Of a stretch of 64,000 nucleotides of DNA, positions 36,457 through 44,654 are shown one piece after another. The stretch spans positions 242,534 to 306,533 of the forward strand of contig NZ_JAIBLJ010000004.1 of assembly GCF_020179385.1 (NCBI RefSeq). The letters are read 5' to 3'. A model generated the notes under the pieces. The model saw only the letters and a list, made by a program, of their open reading frames with translations, had not been told where the DNA came from and searched no databases. Position 1 is the first letter of the stretch, and every line of letters begins with the position of its first letter. Position numbers and translations under genes: made by a program. The stretch is from Alkalihalobacillus sp. YIM B00296. Lineage in GTDB: Bacteria; Bacillota; Bacilli; Bacillales; Fictibacillaceae.

Positions 36457-37173
36457 TTATGAGGAAGTGTCATCCTCACTGGTTAGTGATGTATCTTCAT
36501 CATCGTCTTTTTCATCTTTTTTTGATGTTGTTTTCTTTTTTCCATTTGTTTTGTTCGATTTCTTAGCATTGTTATTCTTTTTTTCTTCTTCGTCTTCTTC
36601 GTCCTCTTGGTCATCACTGTCGTCTTTGTTTTCTTCTGTTTTCGTGCTTTTTGATTGCTTTTTCTTTGTAGAAGCTGAGCTGGATTTTTTTTGCCGGTTT
36701 GTCGATTCTTCTTCCTCGTCTTCGGTCTCGTCTTCTTCCTCATCATCTTTGTCATCAAGCAATTTGTTCATTTTCTCTTCTAATGCATTCAATCGATCCT
36801 GTAGCTTTTGGTTTTCTTCCCGCAGATTTTCTATTTCTTCCGTATCCTTCTCATCTGCTGTTTCTGTCGTAGCGCTGACTTCTGTTCCAGCACTATCATT
36901 TTCTTCAGAATCTTTGTGCTTTCTGTTATTCAAGAAATTCGTAGTGGAGGTTTTAAGACCCTGAGCAGCCTGCTTGGATTTTTCCTTCGCAGATCGACTC
37001 AGATCCATGCTTTTGTTCTTTAACGCTTCTTTATCGACCCGTGCCCAAAGCTTCTTGCCATTTTCAGGGGTGGCAAGGTACCCAATTGTCGCACCTAGAA
37101 TACCGCCTGCCATAGTACGTTTGATCGGTCCACCTGTCACCATGTTTTCAGCCTGTTTTTCCTTGTTTACCAT
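36457..37173 (-). CDS. gvpT: Gas vesicle protein GvpT
   Basis: A 238-residue protein. A short YtxH-like hydrophobic segment (MAGGILGATIGYLATPENG, about residues 21-39) is followed by a basic helical part, a coiled coil (about 105-140) and about 100 residues of low-complexity Lys/Glu/Asp/Ser sequence that should be disordered. The position between gvpJ and gvpU identifies it. Start at ATG 37173; the upstream TTG at 37188 is part of the GGAGGAG ribosome site. Confidence 0.88.
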   Translation of the reverse strand: MVNKEKQAENMVTGGPIKRTMAGGILGATIGYLATPENGKKLWARVDKEALKNKSMDLSRSAKEKSKQAAQGLKTSTTNFLNNRKHKDSEENDSAGTEVSATTETADEKDTEEIENLREENQKLQDRLNALEEKMNKLLDDKDDEEEDETEDEEEESTNRQKKSSSASTKKKQSKSTKTEENKDDSDDQEDEEDEEEKKNNNAKKSNKTNGKKKTTSKKDEKDDDEDTSLTSEDDTSS

Positions 37174-37188
37174 AAATTTCTCCTCCAA

Positions 37189-37530
37189 TCACTTTATATC
37201 TTTAATATTCATACGATTTGTTTGATCGGTGTGAGTTGAATTGTTTTCAAGTTGGTCAAGGCGTTCTTTCAATTGCTTATTTTCATCCTCTAATGCTTTG
37301 TTTTGCTCTTCTGATGCTTTCGAACTCAAGTAAGGATCATTTTCCCACCAATCCATTCCGATTTCCTTCGCTTTATCAACTGATGCGATGATCAGGCGAA
37401 TCTTGATTGTCAACAGTTCGACATCCGCAAGTCCAACTCGGATATCCCCTGCAATAACGACACCTTTATCTAGAATCTTTTCTAAGACATCGACGACCGA
37501 ATGTGATTCTACAGGATGTTGCACAGACAT
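37189..37530 (-). CDS. gvpJ: Gas vesicle protein GvpJ
   Basis: A 113-residue GvpA-related minor shell protein. The core VVDVLEKILDKGVVIAGDI and ELLTIKIRLIIASVDKAKE matches the amphipathic GvpA fold. Then come the GvpJ-specific MDWWENDPYLSS and a polar coiled-coil tail. Probably acts at vesicle nucleation or tips. It lies 15 bp upstream of gvpT. Confidence 0.95.
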   Translation of the reverse strand: MSVQHPVESHSVVDVLEKILDKGVVIAGDIRVGLADVELLTIKIRLIIASVDKAKEIGMDWWENDPYLSSKASEEQNKALEDENKQLKERLDQLENNSTHTDQTNRMNIKDIK

Positions 37531-37696
37531 TGTATATCCCTCCTTGGTCCTTTTGCAGGACCGATTAAAACGAGTTACGAATCAAATTCGCCGTTTAACA
37601 ATAGATCTTAAATGTTTCATTAGATTCATACCGAGGTGATTTCCCAGGTCCACTTGCTGACGATGATACATGAGCCTTTGATTCTGTGGAAATAGA

Positions 37697-37987
37697 CTAT
37701 CGAAGAAGGTTTCCTAAAGGACCCAAATCTATATTCAAATCCTCAGCTTCAAGGCCGAAGATGTTCTTTAGTTCTTCCATTTTTTCCTCTAAATTCATCA
37801 GGGCGACACCGAGATCTTCAATCTGTTCATCGGTAAGGTTCCCACCTTCTACTCGTCTGATTGCATGTCGTTCGACAATTTGCCGTAATAATTCGATAAC
37901 AGTCATGACTAATTGAGCTAGTCCTTGTTCCGCATTTTCCGGGTCGATGTCTATCCGTGCATTATTTGTTTGATTCTGCGATTGCAT
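37697..37987 (-). CDS. gvpK: Gas vesicle protein GvpK
   Basis: A 96-residue GvpK: IDIDPENAEQGLAQLVMTVI, LLRQIVERHAIRRVEGG and the end LGPLGNLL are characteristic. A small helical protein needed for vesicle assembly. Its start overlaps the end of gvpS by 26 bp in another frame. Confidence 0.95.
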   Translation of the reverse strand: MQSQNQTNNARIDIDPENAEQGLAQLVMTVIELLRQIVERHAIRRVEGGNLTDEQIEDLGVALMNLEEKMEELKNIFGLEAEDLNIDLGPLGNLLR

Positions 37988-38222
37988 CAGTCAGTACACC
38001 CCTTTGTCTTTCAAAGTTCTCAGACGATACATTTTTATTGCTGTGTGTTTGCACGAGGGTTTCAACAGAGGAAATCAATACTCGTAAATCCAGATACACT
38101 AGATCAACACCCGCGATTGAAATAATGATATCTCCCCTTATTGCCACTCCTTTATCGAGAATGACATCTAAAATATCTATAAGTGCAATTTCCTTGTTTT
38201 CAATCGATTCTCTTTGTGCCAT
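37962..38222 (-). CDS. gvpS: Gas vesicle protein GvpS
   Basis: An 86-residue GvpA/GvpJ/GvpM relative (LIDILDVILDKGVAIRGDI, VDLVYLDLRVLISSVETL). A minor shell-like protein with a short polar tail. Coupled to gvpK downstream. Confidence 0.93.
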   Translation of the reverse strand: MAQRESIENKEIALIDILDVILDKGVAIRGDIIISIAGVDLVYLDLRVLISSVETLVQTHSNKNVSSENFERQRGVLTDAIAESNK

Positions 38223-38239
38223 CCATCAGACCCCTCACT

Positions 38240-39052
38240 TCATGAAAAGCTGGAAAAATGGTAAGCCGGCCATGGTCCTGAAGCTTCAAACCTCCAACCA
38301 TTTTGTCCTCGTTCCTTTTCTAGTCTTTTGACTTCATCCAAAAAAGAATCAACTTTGTCGACTGGCAGAAGAAACACGCTGTTCCAGGCCATATTTTCCT
38401 TCATACCTGTTATATCCCTGCTCCAATTTCTTTTGATTTCAGCTTTAACGGAAAACTCTTTCAGCTTTTCATGCAACTTTTCACATACACGGTTTTTTTC
38501 CTTTTCGAGTTCCTCTTCAAGCAATTCATCAATCTTTTTCATTTCAAAAAATCGTCGTCCAGGTGTCAGTGTACTGATTTCTTTTTTCTTCGTTTCGATT
38601 TCAAAATTATTTTTGCTTACATCGTGTTTCAGCTTTTCATCATCGCAATAGATTTTAAGGTTCCATTCTTCATTGCCTTCAAGCGATTCAAAGGTCTGTT
38701 CGATTTTTTCTTCACTCGCTTGAATCTTGTCATACATGCTTTGTTCATTTTTATAAATGGTACAGAACTTCAAAGGTATAACGGTATACCCCTTATACAA
38801 CTTCACCAATGTTTCGTGATGATGGAATGCTTTTTCCTGCAGCCATTCCATGTTATTGTCGATTTTCTCCTTGATGGTTTCTTCTGAATACTTATCTGGG
38901 TCAAGCCTGCAAACAACAGCCGTGACATTATTGACTGGAATCGTATAAAGCTCTGACTCACCGTCGAACCCTTGAAATGATGGAAATGATTTTTGCGCTC
39001 CAGCTGATGTTGGAATTAAACCATATAAATAGATTAGTTGATCCATCCCCAT
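38240..39052 (-). CDS. gvpL: Gas vesicle protein GvpL (GvpF/GvpL family)
   Basis: A 270-residue GvpF/L family protein: YLYGLIPTSAG at the start, VIPLKFCTIYKNEQSM in the middle and FEASGPWPAYHF at the end. A paralogue of gvpF in the same operon. These proteins bind GvpA and are thought to chaperone or seed assembly. It starts 4 bp after the gvpG stop. Confidence 0.93.
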   Translation of the reverse strand: MGMDQLIYLYGLIPTSAGAQKSFPSFQGFDGESELYTIPVNNVTAVVCRLDPDKYSEETIKEKIDNNMEWLQEKAFHHHETLVKLYKGYTVIPLKFCTIYKNEQSMYDKIQASEEKIEQTFESLEGNEEWNLKIYCDDEKLKHDVSKNNFEIETKKKEISTLTPGRRFFEMKKIDELLEEELEKEKNRVCEKLHEKLKEFSVKAEIKRNWSRDITGMKENMAWNSVFLLPVDKVDSFLDEVKRLEKERGQNGWRFEASGPWPAYHFSSFS

Positions 39053-39056
39053 TACC

Positions 39057-39314
39057 TCATTCCTTCTTCTTGGTCAGTTCTTCCCATTGTTCGATTTCTT
39101 TCTGTTTTGCAATTTCATATCGATTTAATAACTCTTCCTCTTTCATCTTGTATACATCCTCCGGTATTTCTTCGAGTTCATACATCATTTGCAGCTGGAT
39201 GAGCTTCTGTTGGATTGTTGGAAGGTCATACAGTTCCTTGTCGACTTCCTCTTTTACCTTTTCGCCTACTTTAATGACCAAATTCATTGGTGCAGTGACG
39301 ATTTTGTGTAACAT
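39057..39314 (-). CDS. gvpG: Gas vesicle protein GvpG
   Basis: An 85-residue charged helical protein (MLHKIVTAPMNLVIKVGEKV, then LEEIPEDVYKMKEEELLNRY). Its ATG overlaps the TGA of gvpF by one base (TGATG), so it depends on gvpF translation. The longer frame upstream lies within gvpF and is not a start. Confidence 0.93.
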   Translation of the reverse strand: MLHKIVTAPMNLVIKVGEKVKEEVDKELYDLPTIQQKLIQLQMMYELEEIPEDVYKMKEEELLNRYEIAKQKEIEQWEELTKKKE

Positions 39315-40084
39315 CAGTTTTCCTCTACGGTCAAACGGATATTGATGAAATTGTAAGCTGGCCAAGGACCTGTGTATTTGAAATCAACTCTATCCTTCCA
39401 TTTTTCATGTGCTTCATTTACCTTTTCATCGAACAGTTCCTCTTTATCGCGATCAACTAGGAAAGAGGCGTTCAAGAGCATGGTTTCACTGAGACTCTCA
39501 TTCGCTTTCGCTGCTTCAGCCGTTTTCTCCAGAGGTGCAAAAATCTCCGTTTTTATATCACCTTGGATTTCTTGGACCATCTTTTGAGCCATTCCACCTA
39601 ACTGGATACGTTCATAATAGCTTGCAGCCTCTGATTTACCTTTAACCGCCGCCGCTTTCTTGACCGCTTCAGGATTTTCGTTGACTTTGTTTTCTAGCCA
39701 TGCCTTTTTGCCGATTACCTTTAAACCTACTTCAATTTTTCCTTTTATTTCAGGGAACAGTTTCTCGAATTGTGGATACAAGTTTTCCAACAAGACCTTT
39801 ACATCATCCCGTGTCTTGAATACATTGCCAAAGCTGATCGGAATGACTGTATTGTTTTGTTCCATCACCTTTGATACGGTGTTCTGGTGAAACATCAAAT
39901 TATCTCTATTCGGGTGATAGATTTTCATCGGCACTTCAGCTACAACCATAGCCGCATCCTTGTATCCGATTATGAAGATTTCCCGTTCAGTCCCTTCTAT
40001 TTCGACTGTTCCAAAAGAATCCCCATCCTGTTCGGTCTGTATCCCACAAAATAGATAAATGCCCTTTTCTTCCTGATCGCCCAT
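39314..40084 (-). CDS. gvpF: Gas vesicle protein GvpF
   Basis: A 256-residue GvpF: KGIYLFCGIQTEQDG, YKDAAMVVAEVPMKIYHPN, TVIPISFGNVFKTRDDVK, YYERIQLGGMAQKM and the closing YTGPWPAYNFINIRL. Very similar to P. megaterium GvpF. Start at ATG 40084, preceded by AAGGAG; the ATG at 40105 lacks a site. Confidence 0.95.
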   Translation of the reverse strand: MGDQEEKGIYLFCGIQTEQDGDSFGTVEIEGTEREIFIIGYKDAAMVVAEVPMKIYHPNRDNLMFHQNTVSKVMEQNNTVIPISFGNVFKTRDDVKVLLENLYPQFEKLFPEIKGKIEVGLKVIGKKAWLENKVNENPEAVKKAAAVKGKSEAASYYERIQLGGMAQKMVQEIQGDIKTEIFAPLEKTAEAAKANESLSETMLLNASFLVDRDKEELFDEKVNEAHEKWKDRVDFKYTGPWPAYNFINIRLTVEEN

Positions 40085-40115
40085 TCTATTACTCTCCTTT
40101 TTCATGGTTACATGT

Positions 40116-41027
40116 TTAAATATTGTTGCATTCTTTTCGTATCAGTTCTTCTGCTGCTGTGCGAGGATCATCGGATTCTAGACAACGGCTCATCGGATAA
40201 GAAAGGATATCGAGACAGAGTTGCTGGAATCCTTCATCCTCACCATCGATTGGAATATCTTCTTCTAAAGCTATCGTTGCAATCATGATGGATGTTCGTA
40301 TGCTTGGAACACTACCCGTCTCCTTCGGGCATCGGCCTCGTAAATTTGATACGAGGGTCGTGATCGCTCTTGCATCACTCTTATCAATCCCAACTTTTTC
40401 TGAAATAATTTCTGTTTCCCCATCTATATCTTTATAATCTACATAGATGGTGATCAGTCGATCCATCAAGGCATCCTGGGTTTTATAGACACCAGCATAT
40501 TCTGCTGGATTACTAGTGAAGATCAGTGAAAATTCAGGGTGTACCTGGTAGAAGGGTTCTGTAAGTTTTGATCCGTATAACGGGAGGACACCCTCTTCTA
40601 ATATTGATAAAAAGAGATTGTTCGTCGTTGGTCGGGACCGTGTAAACTCATCATAAACAAGCGTATATCCATTTTTGACTGCTTCGAGCAAACGCCCATC
40701 TCTCCAAGTTTCTGTAACACTTTCATCTTTTTTGTATACCGACCGTATATACTGATCGATGACTTTTTTACTTGTATAACCTGTGAAATCACCAATCAAA
40801 TCCTTATTGTTCAGTTCGTGGTTACCATGCATCACCATGACAGGTCTCTTCCGTTTCTTTGCAACGGCTAGTGCAAGCGAAGTTTTGCCTGCCCCGGTAG
40901 GTCCTATGAAATGGAGCGGGTATCCAGCGTTCAGGTATTGTAAAGATCGGGAAAGCAACCGTTCGGTTTTCGGATCTTTTATGAATGCCCGCTTATCTAT
41001 CTTTGTTTGTTCCTTTAATACAGCCAT
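40116..41027 (-). CDS. gvpN: Gas vesicle ATPase GvpN
   Basis: A 303-residue MoxR-type AAA+ ATPase. Walker A GPTGAGKT is at residues 42-49, LVYDEFTRSRP is Walker B, and FTSNPAEYAG holds sensor 1. It is thought to drive insertion of GvpA subunits during vesicle growth. Start at 41027 (GGAGG upstream) rather than 41087, which would overlap gvpR. Confidence 0.95.
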   Translation of the reverse strand: MAVLKEQTKIDKRAFIKDPKTERLLSRSLQYLNAGYPLHFIGPTGAGKTSLALAVAKKRKRPVMVMHGNHELNNKDLIGDFTGYTSKKVIDQYIRSVYKKDESVTETWRDGRLLEAVKNGYTLVYDEFTRSRPTTNNLFLSILEEGVLPLYGSKLTEPFYQVHPEFSLIFTSNPAEYAGVYKTQDALMDRLITIYVDYKDIDGETEIISEKVGIDKSDARAITTLVSNLRGRCPKETGSVPSIRTSIMIATIALEEDIPIDGEDEGFQQLCLDILSYPMSRCLESDDPRTAAEELIRKECNNI

Positions 41028-41043
41028 CGAAGCCTCCCTCTGG

Positions 41044-41319
41044 TTACCTCCTTGACTCCATGTCCACTGAGCTTCTGAAGCGGACATCCAGTCTCCTGAA
41101 CGAGGTGACCTCTTTATCTTGATTGATTAAGACTTCATAGGTTCCAATCATTTCGTCTTTTGCGTACTTTTTCATATATTCTTTTTCCTCGATTACTTCG
41201 ATTGTGACCTTCCAGCCTTCTTTTTCCTCCATTGCCTCCACCGATGTAATTTTATGCGGCGGGGCGATATGCTCCTTGAAAAAATCAGTCACATTTCGCA
41301 TGATTTCTTTGATTTCCAT
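41044..41319 (-). CDS. gvpR: Gas vesicle protein GvpR (GvpO family)
   Basis: A 91-residue GvpO-family protein (FFKEHIAPPHKITSVEA, WKVTIEVIEEKEYMKKYAKD, SFRRLDVRF). Start at ATG 41319; the GTG at 41331 belongs to the GGAGG ribosome site. It lies 16 bp upstream of gvpN. Confidence 0.93.
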   Translation of the reverse strand: MEIKEIMRNVTDFFKEHIAPPHKITSVEAMEEKEGWKVTIEVIEEKEYMKKYAKDEMIGTYEVLINQDKEVTSFRRLDVRFRSSVDMESRR

Positions 41320-41355
41320 AGCCGCCTCCACTAACCATTTGAATTAGGAGAGAAG

Positions 41356-41381
41356 GGGGTGTCTGACTTTTAGGACACCCC
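41356..41381 (-). terminator. Hairpin after gvpB, possible partial terminator
   Basis: GGGGTGTC/GACACCCC (41356-41363 with 41374-41381), without a T-run on the minus strand. It may reduce expression of the downstream assembly genes relative to the shell genes, or protect the shell mRNA 3' end. Confidence 0.5.
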
Positions 41382-41388
41382 TAGACCC

Positions 41389-41652
41389 CTATATGCTGAA
41401 TTGTGCATTTCCTCTTTCATTTGATTGGGCAGGTAATCCTTCCTCCTCTACTTCATCCCGCAACAAGCCGACTGCTTCGGCATAACGTAACCATGTGTCG
41501 ACACTAGCGATGACTACCCGTGCTTCAACTGTTAAGATTTCTATGCCTACAACAGATACTCTGACGAATGCATCGATGACAATCCCCTTATCCAGAATCC
41601 GATCGATTACTTCTGCAAGACTAGAACTATCTGTACTTTTTTGAACAGCCAT
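41389..41652 (-). CDS. gvpB: Gas vesicle shell protein GvpB (GvpA paralogue)
   Basis: An 87-residue main shell protein, nearly identical to gvpA over residues 3-70 ([40 protein letters not shown]). They differ mainly in the last 20 residues. It forms the gas-permeable rib helix of the vesicle wall. A strong hairpin follows. Confidence 0.95.
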   Translation of the reverse strand: MAVQKSTDSSSLAEVIDRILDKGIVIDAFVRVSVVGIEILTVEARVVIASVDTWLRYAEAVGLLRDEVEEEGLPAQSNERGNAQFSI

Positions 41653-41685
41653 TCTATCATTCTCCTTTCCAAATGGTTTAATGAT

Positions 41686-42135
41686 TTAAGATCCAAATGT
41701 CTTAATATCCTTTGAGGACTTGATATCCATAGAGCTTTTTATTTCCGTTGAACCTTTTACATCTTTATAGCTCTTGATATTGTTGACGCCTTTCAATTTC
41801 TTTTTATTTTTATGATCAGAGGAAGATAGTTTTTCTTGGAATTCTTCCCCAGCTTCTTTGATTTTTGCCAGCTTATCCCTAACAGACAATAGGACGTCTT
41901 GTACTTTGTCTTGGGCTTCCTCTGCTTTTCCATGAACTTTATCCGCATTCCGCTCCTTAGCATCCTCTAACTTTCCGGAAGCTTTATTTACCTTTGATTG
42001 GAGCTCACTTGTTATCTTTTCTTTTGCTTTTTCCTTCGCTTTCTCCCTCACCTTCTCTTTTACAGAGTCTGGAGCCTTTTCAATGGCTTTGATGACTGCT
42101 TTACGAACAACCTTTTTCATAGGTTTATCACTCAT
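41686..42135 (-). CDS. gvpQ: Gas vesicle protein GvpQ
   Basis: A 149-residue, highly charged helical protein (Lys-rich KEKVREKAKEKAKEKI repeats, about 23-40). The last 40 residues are built of short repeats of the type [IV]K.S.[KME][DE][IV]K (IKSYKDVK, IKSSMDIK, IKSSKDIK). Position between gvpP and gvpB identifies it. Dispensable for vesicle formation in P. megaterium. Confidence 0.88.
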   Translation of the reverse strand: MSDKPMKKVVRKAVIKAIEKAPDSVKEKVREKAKEKAKEKITSELQSKVNKASGKLEDAKERNADKVHGKAEEAQDKVQDVLLSVRDKLAKIKEAGEEFQEKLSSSDHKNKKKLKGVNNIKSYKDVKGSTEIKSSMDIKSSKDIKTFGS

Positions 42136-42165
42136 GGGAATTCCCCCTTTAAGGTTGCCTTAACG

Positions 42166-42612
42166 TTACTTTTTCTCCTCAAACAAAGCACTCAATTTAT
42201 CCTCAATCCGTTGTAGTTGTTCGTTCAAATTTTTATTCTCTTCTTTCAGTTCATTGTACTTTTCATCAGCATCTGATCCGGAATCTCCACTTTTCTGCCC
42301 TTCATTGCGTTGTTTTGGAAATGCTCCGCTTGGATTCAATAAACTTCCTTGGTATTTATTCCAATAACCTGCCGCGGTTTGCCGTAATGCCATCATAGCC
42401 TGTTCAGTGATCATCTGTTGAGCAGATCTTCTTAGTTCGGTTCCCGCAGCCCTTGCCACTTCTGATCGACCAAGACTGTTGATAACCTTTTTTCCGGTAC
42501 CAGGGCTTGATAGAAGACCTATGCTAGCACCAACAATTCCTCCAATTATGGCAAGATTCATAGAGTTTTGTTGGTCATTTGTTGGTTGATTGTTCCTTTG
42601 TTTATCTGTCAT
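42166..42612 (-). CDS. gvpP: Gas vesicle protein GvpP
   Basis: A 148-residue protein with a YtxH-like glycine-rich hydrophobic stretch (IIGGIVGASIGLLSSPGTG, about 22-40) and a C-terminal coiled coil (about 118-148). The same design as GvpT without its acidic tail. Second gene of the cluster, as in P. megaterium. Confidence 0.88.
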   Translation of the reverse strand: MTDKQRNNQPTNDQQNSMNLAIIGGIVGASIGLLSSPGTGKKVINSLGRSEVARAAGTELRRSAQQMITEQAMMALRQTAAGYWNKYQGSLLNPSGAFPKQRNEGQKSGDSGSDADEKYNELKEENKNLNEQLQRIEDKLSALFEEKK

Positions 42613-42673
42613 CCCAATTCGAATCCCTTCTCTAGTAATCTCCAGTATTTAGCGTTTGTCAGGTTCATACATT

Positions 42674-42925
42674 TTAAAAACTTAATTGTCCTTGTCTGCC
42701 TTCCACTAGCCCTTCTTCCTGTACATCGTCCCGAAGCAATCCAACAGCATTGGCATATCTTAACCAGGTATCTACGCTGGCGATGACCACTCTCGCTTCA
42801 ACCGTTAAAATTTCAATGCCAACAAGTGAAACTCTGACGAATGCGTCAATGACAATTCCCTTATCTAAAATCCGATCGATCACTTCGGCCAAGCTTGAAC
42901 TATCCGTACTTTTTTGGATGCTCAT
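42674..42925 (-). CDS. gvpA: Gas vesicle shell protein GvpA
   Basis: An 83-residue main shell protein, first gene of the operon. [20 protein letters not shown] starts at ATG 42925, after AAAGGAGA; the longer frame to 42976 is leader. It is almost the same as GvpB. Upstream lies a sigma-B-like promoter. Confidence 0.95.
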   Translation of the reverse strand: MSIQKSTDSSSLAEVIDRILDKGIVIDAFVRVSLVGIEILTVEARVVIASVDTWLRYANAVGLLRDDVQEEGLVEGRQGQLSF

Positions 42926-43002
42926 GGTCCACATTCTCCTTTCAGTCGTTAGTAGAGTGATAAAGGATCTAACCAAACTGAATATTTGAATTTAGTGGGA
43001 CT

Positions 43003-43029
43003 ATACCCCCTTTGATTTGGCCTTAAAAC
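43003..43029 (-). promoter_or_regulatory. Candidate sigma-B promoter of the gvp operon
   Basis: On the minus strand GTTTTA (43029-43024) and GGGTAT (43008-43003), 15 bp apart (14 if the -35 is read as TTTTAA), resemble the general-stress consensus GTTTAA-N12-14-GGGTAT. It sits 77 bp before the gvpA start. No good sigma-A promoter was seen nearer. Confidence 0.45.
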
Positions 43030-43233
43030 CACTGTTGTATAAAGATGGATATTGGGTACCAGTTTTTTTATATAATATTGTCGAATAACATTTTTATGTA
43101 ATATTAGAATCCTATATTAGTAGGATTTTTTACGGTCATGGTTTCTGAATAAAACAAACGTAACAATTAGGTTACAAAAAATATAAACCCAAAAACAAGA
43201 TGATTTGGCTATAAGATTGTTCAAAATACGACA

Positions 43234-43266
43234 ATTAGTAAGAATAACCAAGCATTAGTAAGAATA
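43234..43266. repeat. Tandem 13-bp direct repeats between gvp and ehu
   Basis: ATTAGTAAGAATA at 43234-43246 and again at 43254-43266, start to start 20 bp, in the divergent spacer (42926-43621). Possibly a two-site operator. The rest of the spacer is AT-rich. Confidence 0.4.
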
Positions 43267-43477
43267 TTCGAACTTATCCAACTTCTATACTCCATATAGA
43301 AGAATATTCCAATATATAAGCGAATATGGACTTTGTCCCCTGTCTTAACCCCCCCTATACTAATAAGATAGGTTATTTCCTGTCACTGATACTCTAAACC
43401 TTCTTTAGTTATAGCTCTGTTAAACTTGAATGTTGATTTCCACGAAATTCATTCCCTTTCGCGGACGATTCGTATGC

Positions 43478-43580
43478 CTCTTCGCTCATCCCTCACTCAG
43501 GATCTCATCTGGCACGTTATCCGCAGGAATGCCCCGAATTTCACTTAAAGCATTTTTATTAGAAATCAACATTAAATTTA
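43478..43580 (-). repeat. Family B repeat, diverged copy
   Basis: GGATCTCATCTGGCACG, CCGCAGGAATGCCCCGAATTTCACTTAAAGC and TTAGAAATCAACATTAAA match family B. It lies just upstream of ehuB and, unlike most copies, has no terminator beside it. Confidence 0.55.
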
Positions 43581-43621
43581 CCGAAAATATTATATTTAAA
43601 ACTTTTAAGGAGGTTCAAAAA

Positions 43622-44494
43622 TTGAAACGACTATCTTTATTTATCGTGGTCACCACAATGATGTTCTTATTAGCAGCTTGTGGAGCTAATTCTGAGGCCG
43701 ACAGTGATGGTTCAACTCTTGAACGGGCTAAGGAAGAAGGAAAAATCACCGTTGGATTTGCCGGGGAAAATCCTTATGCCTATGAGGACGAAAATGGAAA
43801 ACTAACTGGGGAAGCTGTCGAAATTGCCAGGACAATTTTCAAAGAGTTGGGTATTGAAGAAATGGATGGTGAATTAGTAAAATTCAGTTCTTTGATTCCA
43901 GGATTGAAGGCTGGAAAGTTTGATGTCATCACAGCCGGAATGTACATAACACCAGACAGATGCAAAGAGGTTGCATTCGGTGAGCCGGAGTACAGCATCG
44001 GAGAAGCACTCGCTGTACAGAAAGGAAACCCGTTGGACCTTCACAGTTATGAAGATATCGCGAATAATCCTGATGTAAAGGTGTCTGTGATGAATGGTGC
44101 CATCGAAATTGATTACTTGAAGGCTGCTGGTGTCAAAGATAGCCAAATGGAAATCGTTTCTGATATTCCAGCAAATATTTCCTCCCTTGAATCAGGAAGA
44201 GTTGATGCAATTACTATGACTGGCCCAACTCTTGAAGCCGCACTCAAAACGGCAAATGCTAAGAATATCGATCGTGTAGAAGATTTCAAACAACCGACAG
44301 TAGATGGAGAGAGTGTACGAGGTTACGGTGCTGCAGCATTCAACCCATCAGATGAAGAACTTATCAAAGCCTATAACGAAGAACTTGAAAAATTAAAGGA
44401 ATCTGGGGAACTATTAGAAATTATAAAACCATTCGGATTCACTGAAGAGGATCTGCCAGGAGATATGACAAAAGAATCTTTATGTTCTGAATAG
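43622..44494 (+). CDS. ehuB: Ectoine/hydroxyectoine ABC transporter, substrate-binding lipoprotein
   Basis: A 290-residue lipoprotein (signal peptide ending LLAACG) of the amino-acid-type solute-binding family. ERAKEEGKITVGFAGENPYA, KFDVITAGMYITPDRC and SYEDIANNPDVKVSVMNGA are typical of EhuB. It captures ectoine or hydroxyectoine outside the membrane. The start is TTG 43622, 8 bases after AAGGAGG; the open frame reaches back to 43430 only through a family B repeat. First gene of ehuBCDA. Confidence 0.9.
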   Translation: MKRLSLFIVVTTMMFLLAACGANSEADSDGSTLERAKEEGKITVGFAGENPYAYEDENGKLTGEAVEIARTIFKELGIEEMDGELVKFSSLIPGLKAGKFDVITAGMYITPDRCKEVAFGEPEYSIGEALAVQKGNPLDLHSYEDIANNPDVKVSVMNGAIEIDYLKAAGVKDSQMEIVSDIPANISSLESGRVDAITMTGPTLEAALKTANAKNIDRVEDFKQPTVDGESVRGYGAAAFNPSDEELIKAYNEELEKLKESGELLEIIKPFGFTEEDLPGDMTKESLCSE

Positions 44495-44532
44495 ATCCAC
44501 TCCTTTTTTATAGGACAACTCATGAATACTTA

Positions 44533-44569
44533 GGACAGGCGCTCTATAAAGAGGAGGGCCTGTCCTTTT
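44533..44569 (+). terminator. Hairpin between ehuB and ehuC
   Basis: GGACAGGC/GCCTGTCC (44533-44540 with 44558-44565), then TTTTC. It probably stops most transcripts so that the binding protein is made in excess over the membrane subunits. Confidence 0.65.
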
Positions 44570-44654
44570 CTTGAAGGCTTCATCCGTTCATTATCTGTGA
44601 AAGGTCTTTTCACACATCTTTCCACAGATCTTTTTTATAATCCAAAATTGAAGG

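Noticed and set aside
36362..36964. 200-codon serine/phenylalanine-rich ORF on the plus strand
   Set aside because: Mirror of the low-complexity tail of gvpT; no ribosome site and no plausible protein composition.
43430..43621. N-terminal extension of ehuB
   Set aside because: It is a translated family B repeat. The TTG at 43622 follows AAGGAGG and begins a normal lipoprotein signal.
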